The position numbers and the translations under genes were made by a program. A stretch of DNA of 64,000 bases from positions 868,001 through 932,000 of the forward strand of contig CAWALV010000002.1 of NCBI GenBank assembly GCA_963782965.1. The letters are read 5' to 3'. The number at the start of each line of letters is the position of its first letter. The stretch's first letter is position 1. Positions 31,977-40,676 of the stretch are shown here, piece by piece. The notes beneath the pieces were generated by a model. That model was not told the DNA's origin, made no database searches, and saw nothing but the letters and a program-made list of their open reading frames with translations. This stretch comes from CAWALV01 sp963782965. Its GTDB lineage: Bacteria > Actinomycetota > Actinomycetes > Acidothermales > Acidothermaceae.

Positions 31977-32357
31977 ATGGCACGTCTCGTCGGCGTCGAC
32001 CTCCCGCGCGACAAGCGCCTGGAGATCGCGCTCACCTACATCTACGGCATCGGGCGCACCCGTGCGGCCGAGACCATCGCCGGTACCGGCATCAGCGCCG
32101 ACCTTCGGGTCCACGACGTTTCCGACGACGACCTGCTCCGGCTCCGCGAGTGGATCGAAGCCAACTACAAGATCGAGGGTGACCTCCGTCGCGAGGTGGC
32201 CGCCGACATCCGCCGCAAGGTCGAGATCGGCTGCTACCAGGGAATCCGGCACCGCCGCGGTTTGCCCGTCCACGGCCAGCGCACCCACACGAACGCGCGT
32301 ACTCGCAAGGGCCCGCGCAAGACCGTTGCAGGCAAGAAGAAGCCCGGCAAGAAGTAG
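31977..32357 (+). CDS. rpsM: 30S ribosomal protein S13
   Basis: A 126-residue head protein that bridges to the large subunit and touches P-site tRNA. MARLVGVDLPRDKRLEIALTYIYGIGRTRA and HRRGLPVHGQRTHTNARTRKGPRKT are family landmarks. The ATG follows CAGGAGTACC. It heads the rpsM-rpsK-rpsD-rpoA-rplQ set. Confidence 0.97.
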   Translation: MARLVGVDLPRDKRLEIALTYIYGIGRTRAAETIAGTGISADLRVHDVSDDDLLRLREWIEANYKIEGDLRREVAADIRRKVEIGCYQGIRHRRGLPVHGQRTHTNARTRKGPRKTVAGKKKPGKK

Positions 32358-32432
32358 CCCACGCACCAGTCCAGGTAGCCCGTCCGGACGCCGCGTGGCG
32401 CCGACGATCTCACTTTCAGGAGTCAGCCGCAG

Positions 32433-32843
32433 ATGCCCCCGAAGACGCGCCAGCAAGGCGCAGGCACCAAGAAGGTGCGCCGCAAGGAGAAGAAGAACGT
32501 GGCTCATGGCCACGCTCACATCAAGAGCACGTTCAACAACACGATCGTCTCGATCACCGACCCGACCGGCGCTGTGATCGCCTGGGCGAGCGCCGGGCAC
32601 GTCGGGTTCAAGGGCTCGCGTAAGTCGACGCCCTACGCTGCGCAGATGGCCGCCGAGTCGGCCGCCCGGCGCGCGCAGGAGCACGGCATGCGCAAGGTCG
32701 ACGTGTTCGTGAAGGGTCCCGGTTCCGGTCGCGAGACGGCGATCCGTTCGCTGCAGGCGGTCGGCCTCGAGGTCGGCTCGATCCAAGACGTCACCCCGGT
32801 GCCGCACAACGGTTGCCGCCCGCCGAAGCGTCGGAGGGTCTGA
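32433..32843 (+). CDS. rpsK: 30S ribosomal protein S11
   Basis: A 136-residue platform protein near the E site. A basic head (PPKTRQQGAGTKKVRRKEKK) leads to GHAHIKSTFNNTIVSITDPTGAVIAWASAGHVGFKGSRKST; the C-terminus VTPVPHNGCRPPKRRRV is conserved. rpsD begins 5 bp after its stop. Confidence 0.97.
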   Translation: MPPKTRQQGAGTKKVRRKEKKNVAHGHAHIKSTFNNTIVSITDPTGAVIAWASAGHVGFKGSRKSTPYAAQMAAESAARRAQEHGMRKVDVFVKGPGSGRETAIRSLQAVGLEVGSIQDVTPVPHNGCRPPKRRRV

Positions 32844-32848
32844 CTCCC

Positions 32849-33475
32849 ATGGCTCGTTACACCGGTCCCGACTGCAAGCGCTGCCGCCGCGAGAAGACGA
32901 AGCTCTTCCTCAAGGGCTCCAAGTGCGACTCGCCGAAGTGTCCGATCGAGATTCGGCCCTACCCGCCGGGTGAGCACGGCCGCGGGCGCACCAAGGACAG
33001 CGAGTACCTCCTGCAGATGCGCGAGAAGCAGAAGTGCGCCCGCATTTACGGCGTCCTGGAAAAGCAGTTCCGCGGCTACTACGAAGAGGCCACCCGCAAG
33101 AGCGGCCGTACCGGCGAGAACCTGCTGCGCATCCTCGAGACGCGGCTCGACAACGTCGTGTACCGCTCAGGTTTCGCGGCGAGCCGCGACCAGGCCCGCC
33201 AGCTCGTGCGGCACGGGCACTTCACGGTGAACGGCAAGCGCGTCGACATCCCCAGCGCCCGGGTCAGTGAGAGCGACATCGTCGAGGTTGCCGAGAAGTC
33301 CCGCGAGCTCGACCTCTTCGTGATCGCTCGTGCGGTGGCCGGCGAGAAGACCGTCCCCGCGTGGCTCGAGGTCATCCCGAACCGGCTGCGGGTGCTCGTG
33401 CACTCGATGCCGGCGCGTCAGGTGATCGACACCCAGATCCAAGAGCAGCTCATCGTCGAGTTCTACTCGAAGTAA
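32849..33475 (+). CDS. rpsD: 30S ribosomal protein S4 (C+ form)
   Basis: A 208-residue primary 16S rRNA-binding protein and decoding-fidelity factor. Cys9, Cys12, Cys26 and Cys31 form an N-terminal zinc site (DCKRCRREKTKLFLKG, then CDSPKCPIEIRPYPPGEHG). The S4 RNA-binding domain includes RLDNVVYRSGFAASRDQARQLVRHGHF. ATG 32849 matches the family start; a frame extension upstream overlaps rpsK and is not used. Confidence 0.97.
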   Translation: MARYTGPDCKRCRREKTKLFLKGSKCDSPKCPIEIRPYPPGEHGRGRTKDSEYLLQMREKQKCARIYGVLEKQFRGYYEEATRKSGRTGENLLRILETRLDNVVYRSGFAASRDQARQLVRHGHFTVNGKRVDIPSARVSESDIVEVAEKSRELDLFVIARAVAGEKTVPAWLEVIPNRLRVLVHSMPARQVIDTQIQEQLIVEFYSK

Positions 33476-33560
33476 CACCCAGCCCGGGGCCGCTTCGGTC
33501 CCGGGCACCACTACTCGTGGGCGTCATATAGCGGTCGCCCCGGGGAACCTGGAGGAAACC

Positions 33561-34583
33561 GTGCTCATTGCACAGCGACCCACCATCACCGAAGAGCCGG
33601 TCGACGACATCCGCTCGCGGTTCGTGATCGAGCCGCTCGAGCCGGGCTTCGGCTACACGCTCGGCAACTCGTTGCGCCGTACGTTGCTGTCGTCGATTCC
33701 CGGTGCAGCCGTCACGAGCCTGCGTATCGAAGGCGTGCTGCACGAGTTCTCGACCGTGCCCGGCGTCAAGGAAGACGTCACCGAGATCATCCTGAACATC
33801 AAGGAACTCGTCGTCTCCAGCGAGCATGACGAGCCGCAGGTGATGTACCTGCGCAAGCAGGGCCCGGGCGAGGTCACGGCAGCCGACATCGCGCCGCCGT
33901 CCGGGATCGAGGTGCACAACCCCGACCTTCGGATCGCGACGTTGAATGGCAAGGGCAAGCTCGAGATCGAGCTGACCGTCGAGCGCGGCCGCGGTTACGT
34001 GCCGGCCAACCAGAACAAGCAGCCGAGTCACGAGATCGGCCGCATCCCGATCGACTCGATCTACTCGCCCGTGCTGAAGGTGACGTTCAACGTCGAGGCG
34101 ACGCGTGTCGAGCAGCGCACCGACTTCGACCGCCTCGTGGTCGACGTCGAGACGAAGCCGTGCATGCGGCCGCGCGACGCGGTTGCGAGCGCCGGCAAGA
34201 CGCTGGTCGAGCTGTTCGGCTTGGCCCGCGAGCTGAACGTCGACGCCGAGGGCATCGACATCGGCCCGTCGCCGTCCGACGCCGCACTGGCCGCCGATCT
34301 CGCGCTGCCGATCGAAGACCTCAACCTGACCGTGCGTTCGTACAACTGCCTCAAGCGTGAGGGCATCCACACGGTCGGCGAGCTCGTCGCGCGCAGCGAG
34401 GCCGATCTGCTCGACATCCGCAACTTCGGCGCGAAGTCCATCGACGAGGTCAAGGCGAAGCTGGTCGAGATGGGCCTCAATCTCAAGGACGCCCCTCCCG
34501 GCTTCGACCCCGGCAGTGTCGTCTACGCGAGCCACGACGACTACGAAGACGACCACCGCTACGCGGAGACCGAACAGCTGTAG
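33561..34583 (+). CDS. rpoA: DNA-directed RNA polymerase subunit alpha
   Basis: A 340-residue assembly scaffold of RNA polymerase. The N-terminal domain (to about residue 230) has FVIEPLEPGFGYTLGNSLRRTLLSSIPG. The C-terminal domain, IEDLNLTVRSYNCLKREGIHTVGEL, binds UP-element DNA and activators. An acidic tail (DDYEDDHRYAETEQL) ends the protein. GTG 33561 follows GGAGGAAACC. Confidence 0.98.
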   Translation: MLIAQRPTITEEPVDDIRSRFVIEPLEPGFGYTLGNSLRRTLLSSIPGAAVTSLRIEGVLHEFSTVPGVKEDVTEIILNIKELVVSSEHDEPQVMYLRKQGPGEVTAADIAPPSGIEVHNPDLRIATLNGKGKLEIELTVERGRGYVPANQNKQPSHEIGRIPIDSIYSPVLKVTFNVEATRVEQRTDFDRLVVDVETKPCMRPRDAVASAGKTLVELFGLARELNVDAEGIDIGPSPSDAALAADLALPIEDLNLTVRSYNCLKREGIHTVGELVARSEADLLDIRNFGAKSIDEVKAKLVEMGLNLKDAPPGFDPGSVVYASHDDYEDDHRYAETEQL

Positions 34584-34640
34584 TTCCGGTGCCGCTCATC
34601 GCCACCGGAACACGACACGCAAGGCAGGAAGGGTTCCGAC

Positions 34641-35297
34641 ATGCCCACGCCCACGAAGGGTCCCCGCTTCGGCGGTAGCTCGGCACACGAGCGGTTGCTG
34701 CTCGCGAACCTGGCGACCGCGCTTTTCGAGCACGGCCGGATCACCACGACCGAAGCGAAAGCCAAGCGGCTGAGGCCACTCGCCGAGCGTTTGATCACCA
34801 AGGCGAAGCGAGGCGATCTGCACGCGCGCCGGCAGGTGCTCACCGTCGTGCGCGACCGCAATGTCGTGCATCACCTCTTCACCGAACTCGGGCCGCGCTA
34901 CGTGACCCGGCCGGGCGGTTACACCCGCATCGTCAAGCTCGGGCCGCGCAAGGGTGACGCCGCCCCGATGGCTGTGATCGAGTTGGTGGAGCCGCTCGCC
35001 GAGCAGGTGGTCGCGGAGGCGACCGGTGCCACGCGCCGGGCCGCCAAGAAGACCGCGGCACCGGCGAAGAAGGCGGCTCCGGCGCCGGAGGCGAGCGCAG
35101 ACACCCAGACCGACGAGCTGCCGGAGACCGACGACGTGTCGGGCGAGCAGATCCAGGCCGACGAGCTCACCGACCAGGCTGCCGACCAGGCTGCCGACGA
35201 GGCTGCCGCTGAGGCCGTCGACGAGGCCGCTGATGAGGCTGCCGAGGAAGCTGCGCAGGAAGCCGCCGACGACCCCGAGAAGGAACCCGGCGAGTAA
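34641..35297 (+). CDS. rplQ: 50S ribosomal protein L17 with acidic Ala-rich tail
   Basis: A 218-residue product against about 120-130 for the bare fold. The core (residues 1 to about 125) starts MPTPTKGPRFGGSSAHERLLLANL and ends AAPMAVIELVE. The tail begins basic (RRAAKKTAAPAKKAA), then turns strongly acidic with repeated DEAA/DQAA units and ends DDPEKEPGE. Similar long acidic tails exist on other actinobacterial L17 proteins. truA starts 34 bp downstream. Confidence 0.95.
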   Translation: MPTPTKGPRFGGSSAHERLLLANLATALFEHGRITTTEAKAKRLRPLAERLITKAKRGDLHARRQVLTVVRDRNVVHHLFTELGPRYVTRPGGYTRIVKLGPRKGDAAPMAVIELVEPLAEQVVAEATGATRRAAKKTAAPAKKAAPAPEASADTQTDELPETDDVSGEQIQADELTDQAADQAADEAAAEAVDEAADEAAEEAAQEAADDPEKEPGE

Positions 35298-35331
35298 GCC
35301 TGCCGCCGAGCCGGACCTGGGCGGCGGTCCC

Positions 35332-36117
35332 GTGCGTCTGCGCATCGACCTCGGCTACGACGGCACCGAGTTCGCCGGCTGGGCTCGCCAGCCCGGACTC
35401 CGGACGGTGCAGGGCGAGTTGGAAGCCGCACTCGGCGTCGTCCTTCGGCTGGCCGAGCCGCCGCTCCTCACGGTCGCCGGGCGGACGGACGCCGGGGTTC
35501 ACGCGCGTGGGCAGGTGGCCCATGTCGACGTCGCGGCCGGTGCCGAACCGGCGACGCTGACGCGCTCGCTGAACGGCCTCCTGCCCGCCGACGTGCGGGT
35601 GCGCAGCCTCACCCTCGCCCCTCCCGGCTTCGACGCGCGCTTTTCGGCGCTGGCCCGGCGCTACTCCTACCGGGTGACCGACGGCTGGCTCGATCCGCTG
35701 CGTCGCCGCGACACCCTGCACCATCCCCGCCCCCTCGACGCCACCGCAATGAACGCGGCGAGTGCGCCGTTGCTCGGTGAGCACGACTTCGCGGCCTTCT
35801 GCCGACGGCGGGAGGGCGCCTCGACCATCCGCGCGCTGCTCGCGCTGACGTGGCAGCGCGACGCCGCCGGGGTTCTCGTGGCCCAGGTGGAGGCCGACGC
35901 GTTCTGCCACTCGATGGTCCGGGCGCTCGTCGGCGCGCTGCTTGCGGTCGGTGACGGCCGCCGGGACGTCGACTGGCCGGCGTCCGTGCTGGCCGGCGGG
36001 GTACGCGACCCGGCAGTCAACGTCGTCGCGGCGCATGGGCTGACCTTGGAGGAAGTGCGGTACCCGCCCGACGCCGAACTCACGGCGCGGGCGGCGCTGA
36101 CCCGTAACCGGCGCTGA
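35332..36117 (+). CDS. truA: tRNA pseudouridine(38-40) synthase TruA
   Basis: A 261-residue enzyme that isomerises uridines 38-40 in the anticodon stem-loop of many tRNAs. The catalytic Asp is Asp53 in GRTDAGVHARGQVAHVD. RYSYRVTD and FCHSMVRALVGALLAVGDGR are also typical. The GTG at 35332 gives the usual start RLRIDLGYDGTEFAGW. Its last 38 bp overlap the end of the convergent MFS gene. Confidence 0.95.
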   Translation: MRLRIDLGYDGTEFAGWARQPGLRTVQGELEAALGVVLRLAEPPLLTVAGRTDAGVHARGQVAHVDVAAGAEPATLTRSLNGLLPADVRVRSLTLAPPGFDARFSALARRYSYRVTDGWLDPLRRRDTLHHPRPLDATAMNAASAPLLGEHDFAAFCRRREGASTIRALLALTWQRDAAGVLVAQVEADAFCHSMVRALVGALLAVGDGRRDVDWPASVLAGGVRDPAVNVVAAHGLTLEEVRYPPDAELTARAALTRNRR

Positions 36118-37354
36118 CCGGAGCACCCGCCGCGGCTACCGGGTCGGCGACTGCACCGGGGTCGGGGTCCCCGGTGCGCAGCGTCCGGCGTCCGAGCAAG
36201 ACCACGAGCGCCGCGACGGCGAGGGCGGCGGTCGCGACCGTGTACCCGGCACCGAACCCCGAATCGGTGACGGCGTAGCCGCCGGCGGTCGAACCGATTG
36301 CGGCACCCACCAGCGCGCCGGTGCCGATCCAGGCGAACGACTCGGTACTCGCGCCGGGTATCGCGGCACGCTGGACCGCCTGGTTGATGCAGGAGAAGCA
36401 CGGCGCGTACATCAGGCCGCCGACGAAGAGCGCGGCGCCGATGGCCGCCAAGTTGGACAGCGGGATCAACACGGCGGTCATCACGGTGATGCCAATCGTG
36501 AAGCTCGCGATCTTGGTGGATCGGCGCCCGGGCCATGATCGTGAGCCGAAGACCAACCCGCCGATCATGCTGCCGATGCCCCACAGCGCGATCAAGATCC
36601 CCGCGGCGCCGTTGCCGGATTGGCTGCGCGCGGCGGCCACCGTCGACACGTCGACGGCGGCGAACGCGACGACCATCGAGAAGACGGCGAGCACCAGGAG
36701 CCGCACGGCCGGCGACCGCAGCGCGCCGCGGGAGTTCCCCACTTCGCGCCGGCCGTGCGTGCGGCGGGAAGCCTGGCTGGTGGCGAGCCCCAGCGCGCCG
36801 ACTCCGGCGAGCAGCCCGGAGCCGGCGACCGCGGCCACCGGCCCGAGCGCGGCGTTGACGATGATCGCGAGCAGTGGCCCGACGATGAAGATCAGTTCGT
36901 TCATCGAGCTCTCGACGCTGTAGGCGGTCTCGAGCAGCAACGGATCTGCGATCACCCTGGGCCACAGGGTGCGGGCCGACACCATCGCCGGGGGTTGGGT
37001 CAGCCCCATCGCCAGCGAGGCCAGCAGCAACGGCGCGAGCGGGCCGCGCGGCGGCAACAGCGCCAGCACGAAGGCAAACGCCGTCACGGCGATCGCGGTC
37101 GGCACGAGGACGACGCCTTGCCCGCGGCGGTCGATCACTCTCGACCAGATCGGTGCGGACACGCCGACGCCGAGCGCGCCGACACCGCCGATGAGGCCGG
37201 CGCGGGCGTAGGTGCCGCCCGCTTGGGTGACGCGGAGCACGATGGCGAGCGCGGTCATCCCGTTCGGCAGTTCGGCGATCAGCGCGAACGCCAGCAGCCG
37301 CCGGATGCCAGGGACCCGGACCACTCCCCGAAGACGCGATGCTCTCACCAGCAC
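36080..37354 (-). CDS. MFS transporter, substrate unknown
   Basis: A 424-residue integral membrane protein with about twelve hydrophobic helices and the MFS-like loop WSRVIDRRGQG after helix 2. I cannot assign a substrate. GTG 37354 is chosen because it lies 5 bp after AGGAGG; GTGs at 37372 and 37348 are alternatives. It is the only minus-strand gene between the ribosomal clusters and overlaps truA tail-to-tail by 38 bp. The C-terminus is Ala/Pro-rich (APVSAGYGSAPPAP). Confidence 0.8.
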   Translation of the reverse strand: MLVRASRLRGVVRVPGIRRLLAFALIAELPNGMTALAIVLRVTQAGGTYARAGLIGGVGALGVGVSAPIWSRVIDRRGQGVVLVPTAIAVTAFAFVLALLPPRGPLAPLLLASLAMGLTQPPAMVSARTLWPRVIADPLLLETAYSVESSMNELIFIVGPLLAIIVNAALGPVAAVAGSGLLAGVGALGLATSQASRRTHGRREVGNSRGALRSPAVRLLVLAVFSMVVAFAAVDVSTVAAARSQSGNGAAGILIALWGIGSMIGGLVFGSRSWPGRRSTKIASFTIGITVMTAVLIPLSNLAAIGAALFVGGLMYAPCFSCINQAVQRAAIPGASTESFAWIGTGALVGAAIGSTAGGYAVTDSGFGAGYTVATAALAVAALVVLLGRRTLRTGDPDPGAVADPVAAAGAPVSAGYGSAPPAP

Positions 37355-37410
37355 AGGCTCCTCCTGCGACACCCATGATCGCGATTCACTTAGCGCGCGC
37401 CGGCCCCGCT

Positions 37411-37440
37411 TTGACCCTCGGCGTCCGGGCCGGGTAGTCT
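37411..37440 (+). promoter_or_regulatory. Promoter for rplM-rpsI(-glmM)
   Basis: TTGACC at 37411-37416 and TAGTCT at 37435-37440 with an 18-bp spacer. The predicted start near 37447 lies about 84 bp before rplM. Confidence 0.6.
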
Positions 37441-37530
37441 TCGAGGTCGTTGTGCGCGTGCACGGCACGATTCGGCACGCCGCTCACCACCCGATCAAGT
37501 CCCGACCCGAAGGCTAACGAGGCTGACTCC

Positions 37531-37974
37531 GTGCGCACGTTTTCTCCCAAAGCCGCCGACGTCACGCGGCAATGGCACGTCATCGACGCGAACGACGTCG
37601 TGCTCGGCCGGCTGGCCTCTCAGGTCGCGATCTTGCTCCGTGGCAAGCACAAGCCGATCTTCGCCCCCCACGTCGACACCGGTGACTTCGTCATCGTGAT
37701 CAACGCCGACAAGGTTGCGTTGACCGGCAACAAGCGTGAGCAGAAGATGGCCTACCGCCACTCCGGCTACCCGGGCGGGCTCAAGGCCAAGCCGTACACC
37801 GAGCTGCTCGCCGAGCGTCCGGCACAGGCCGTCGAGAAGGCCGTGCGCGGCATGCTCCCGCACACGACGCTCGGTCGCCAGATGTTGAAGAAGTTGAAGG
37901 TCTACGCCGGCCCGAACCACCCGCACCAGGCGCAGGCTCCGGTGCCCTTCGAGATCACCCAGGTGGCCCAGTAA
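37531..37974 (+). CDS. rplM: 50S ribosomal protein L13
   Basis: A 147-residue early-assembly protein. RTFSPKAADVTRQWHVIDANDVVLGRLAS opens it; HSGYPGGLKAKPYTEL and VRGMLPHTTLGRQMLKKLKVYAG follow. The GTG at 37531 sits 9 bp after CGAGGC. Paired with rpsI as in most bacteria. Confidence 0.97.
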   Translation: MRTFSPKAADVTRQWHVIDANDVVLGRLASQVAILLRGKHKPIFAPHVDTGDFVIVINADKVALTGNKREQKMAYRHSGYPGGLKAKPYTELLAERPAQAVEKAVRGMLPHTTLGRQMLKKLKVYAGPNHPHQAQAPVPFEITQVAQ

Positions 37975-38044
37975 CGCTGGGCGATCCGACCGGCTCCTGG
38001 CGGTGCCAGCTCCGGTCGCGACAGGAAACGAGTTGAGGACTTTC

Positions 38045-38605
38045 GTGGCAGACACTCTCGCAGTCGACGGCGAGTTGGCACCCGCCGGCGCCGACGCCGC
38101 TGACCCGGCAGCCGCTGCTTCCAGCGCGGCGCCGGCCCGACCCGCCGGCGACACCGACGATGGGTCCGCGCCCAGTTCGTACACCAGCGAGGCGGCACCG
38201 GTCCGGCGTCGGTCTGCGGTCGGCAAGGGCAACGCGACCGGCCGGCGCAAGGAAGCCATCGCCCGGGTGCGGATCATGCCGGGCACCGGTCAGTGGCGGG
38301 TGAACGGGCGGGCCCTGGAGAACTACTTCCCGAACAAGGTGCACCAGCAGCTGGTCAAGAGCCCGCTGACGATTCTCGACGGCGTGGAGCAGTTCGACAT
38401 CGTGGCGCGCATCAGCGGCGGCGGCGTCAGCGGCCAGGCCGGCGCTTTGCGCCTCGGCATCTCGCGTGCGTTGCTCGTCGTCGACGGTGAGAACCGGCCC
38501 ACGCTGAAGAAGGCTGGGTTCCTCACGCGCGACGCCCGGGTCACGGAGCGCAAGAAGTACGGCCTGAAGAAGGCCCGCAAGGCTCCGCAGTACTCCAAGC
38601 GGTAA
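38045..38605 (+). CDS. rpsI: 30S ribosomal protein S9 with N-terminal extension
   Basis: A 186-residue protein whose C-terminal tail (KAPQYSKR) reaches the P-site tRNA. The conserved core starts near residue 60 (AVGKGNATGRRKEAIARVRI) and includes SGGGVSGQAGALRLGISRALL. The first 60 residues are Ala/Pro/Asp-rich and disordered in appearance, a common actinobacterial addition. glmM starts 2 bp after the stop. Confidence 0.95.
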   Translation: MADTLAVDGELAPAGADAADPAAAASSAAPARPAGDTDDGSAPSSYTSEAAPVRRRSAVGKGNATGRRKEAIARVRIMPGTGQWRVNGRALENYFPNKVHQQLVKSPLTILDGVEQFDIVARISGGGVSGQAGALRLGISRALLVVDGENRPTLKKAGFLTRDARVTERKKYGLKKARKAPQYSKR

Positions 38606-38607
38606 CC

Positions 38608-39966
38608 GTGGCGGCCTCGCCGGCACGGCTTTTCGGCACCGACGGCGTGCGGGGCGTCGCAAACCGCGATCTGACTGCCGAGCTCGCTCTCGACCTCTCG
38701 GTGGCGGCCGCCCACGTGCTGGGCCAGGTCGGCGCGTTCGACAGCCGCCGCCCCCAGGCAGTGGTCGGCCGTGACCCCCGGGCCTCGGGAGAGTTCCTCG
38801 AGGCGGCCGTGGTGGCCGGCCTCGCCAGCGCGGGTGTCGACGTCCTACGGCTCGGCGTGCTGCCCACACCGGCGGTCGCTTACCTGACCGCCGATCTGGG
38901 CGCCGACCTCGGCGTCGTGATCTCGGCGAGCCACAACCCGATGCCCGACAACGGCATCAAGTTCTTGTCCCGCGGCGGCCACAAGCTGGCTGACGAACTG
39001 GAAGACGCCGTCGAGGCTCGGCTGCGAGAAGCGTGGCAGCGGCCGCTCGGTGAGCGGGTCGGGCGGGTGCGTGATTACCCCGAGGGTGCGCAGCGCTACG
39101 TCGAGCACGTCTGCTCGACGACGTCCCAACGCCTGGGCGGCCTTCGGGTCGTCGTCGACTCCGCGCATGGTGCCGCGTACGCCGTCTCGCCCGAAGTGCT
39201 CCGCCGCGCCGGCGCCACCGTCGTCGCGATGATCGGCTGCGAGCCGGACGGTCTCAACATCAACCAGGGGTGCGGTTCGACCGACCTGGCGGTCTTGCAG
39301 GCCGCTGTCGTCGAGCATGGCGCCGACGCCGGCATCGCGCACGACGGCGACGCCGACCGGTGCCTGGCCGTGGCGGCCGACGGGTCGATCGTCGACGGCG
39401 ACCAGATCCTGGCGATCCTGGCGCTGGCGACCCGTGCGGCAGGAAGGCTCCCCGCCGACACCGTCGTCGCGACCGTGATGTCCAACCTCGGGTTCCGGCT
39501 CGGCATGGAGAAGGCCGGCATCAAGGTCGTCGAGACGGCAGTCGGCGACCGGTACGTGCTGGAGGCGATGAGGGCCGGCGGCTACGTGCTGGGTGGGGAG
39601 CAGAGCGGGCACATCATCATGCTCGACCACGCGACGACCGGCGACGGCGTCCTGACCGGGCTGCAGCTTCTCGCGCAGGTGGCGGCGACCGGCAAGCCGC
39701 TGGCCGAACTCGCCGGTGTGGTGACGCGGCTGCCGCAGGTGCTGCTGAACGTGCAAGGGGTCGACAAGTCGCGGGCGGCGACCGACGTCGAGTTGCTGGC
39801 GGCCGTGGCCGCGGCGCAGGCCGAACTCGGCGAGGCCGGGCGAATCCTGCTGCGGCCGAGCGGTACCGAGCCGCTGGTGCGCGTGATGGTCGAGGCGGTC
39901 AGCCACGAGGTCGCCGAGACAGTGGCGACCAGGCTGGCGCAGGTCGTCCGCGAACGGCTGGGTTAG
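38608..39966 (+). CDS. glmM: Phosphoglucosamine mutase
   Basis: A 452-residue enzyme converting glucosamine-6-phosphate to glucosamine-1-phosphate for UDP-GlcNAc and peptidoglycan. The phosphoserine is Ser108 in VVISASHNPMPDNGIKF; the Mg-binding loop is HDGDADRCLAV; the phosphate-binding end is LRPSGTEPLVRVMVE. The GTG at 38608 starts 2 bp after rpsI. Its stop shares TTAG with the convergent ABC permease. glmS, the preceding step, is 3.5 kb away. Confidence 0.96.
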   Translation: MAASPARLFGTDGVRGVANRDLTAELALDLSVAAAHVLGQVGAFDSRRPQAVVGRDPRASGEFLEAAVVAGLASAGVDVLRLGVLPTPAVAYLTADLGADLGVVISASHNPMPDNGIKFLSRGGHKLADELEDAVEARLREAWQRPLGERVGRVRDYPEGAQRYVEHVCSTTSQRLGGLRVVVDSAHGAAYAVSPEVLRRAGATVVAMIGCEPDGLNINQGCGSTDLAVLQAAVVEHGADAGIAHDGDADRCLAVAADGSIVDGDQILAILALATRAAGRLPADTVVATVMSNLGFRLGMEKAGIKVVETAVGDRYVLEAMRAGGYVLGGEQSGHIIMLDHATTGDGVLTGLQLLAQVAATGKPLAELAGVVTRLPQVLLNVQGVDKSRAATDVELLAAVAAAQAELGEAGRILLRPSGTEPLVRVMVEAVSHEVAETVATRLAQVVRERLG

Positions 39967-40676
39967 CCGCTTTCGCCGGCGATCCGGTAGCCGCGCAGCC
40001 GATCGGTCGCGAGCCACCCGGCGGCACCGATCACGATCACCACGAGCGGGATGGCGACCGGCGTGGAGACGGTCGCCGGCACCGCGCGGCCGGCATCGGA
40101 AAGCGATCGGGCGATCGACAGCGTGTACTGCTGCACGCTCAGCACGCCGATACCGGAGACGAAGCTGGCCAGCAACCCCTCCCACACCAAGACGTACACG
40201 AGCCCGACCGCCATCGCCCGGCGGGTCACCACCGACAACGCGACGAAGATCGTCACGTACACGACCGAGCCGACCGCCGTGCCGACCGCATACGCCACGG
40301 CCAGCCGGCCCTGCCCGGGGAACGCGATGATGCCGGCCAGGTACTCGGGCACGGCGGTGAACACGATCGTCGCCAGTGCACCGACCACGAGCTTGGTGAC
40401 GACGATGGTCTGCCGCGAGACCGGTGTCGCGAGGAGGTAGACCGCCGTACCGTCGTCGAGTTCGGCACCGAGCACGCCGGTACCGATGATCAACGCCACG
40501 AGCGGCAGCAGTGCCGTGACCCCGAAATGGTCGAGCAGCACTTCGGTCTTCGTGCCGCCGCCCGCCCGAAACGCGGCAGCGAGGCCGATCAGTACGAGCG
40601 GTAACAACAGCAGGAGCAGCACCCGCCGGCGTCCGAGGAGTGCCCGGTAGGTGATGCGGGCGATCACGGCGTTCAT
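39963..40676 (-). CDS. ABC transporter permease (ABC-2 type)
   Basis: A 237-residue membrane protein with about six helices, beginning NAVIARITYRALLGRRRVLLLLLLPL. The segment GTGVLGAELDDGTAVYLLATPVSR is typical of ABC-2/CcmB-like permeases. Its ATG overlaps the stop of the upstream ATPase gene by 4 nt, so the pair forms one transporter. Substrate unknown; export is usual for this class. Confidence 0.85.
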   Translation of the reverse strand: MNAVIARITYRALLGRRRVLLLLLLPLVLIGLAAAFRAGGGTKTEVLLDHFGVTALLPLVALIIGTGVLGAELDDGTAVYLLATPVSRQTIVVTKLVVGALATIVFTAVPEYLAGIIAFPGQGRLAVAYAVGTAVGSVVYVTIFVALSVVTRRAMAVGLVYVLVWEGLLASFVSGIGVLSVQQYTLSIARSLSDAGRAVPATVSTPVAIPLVVIVIGAAGWLATDRLRGYRIAGESG

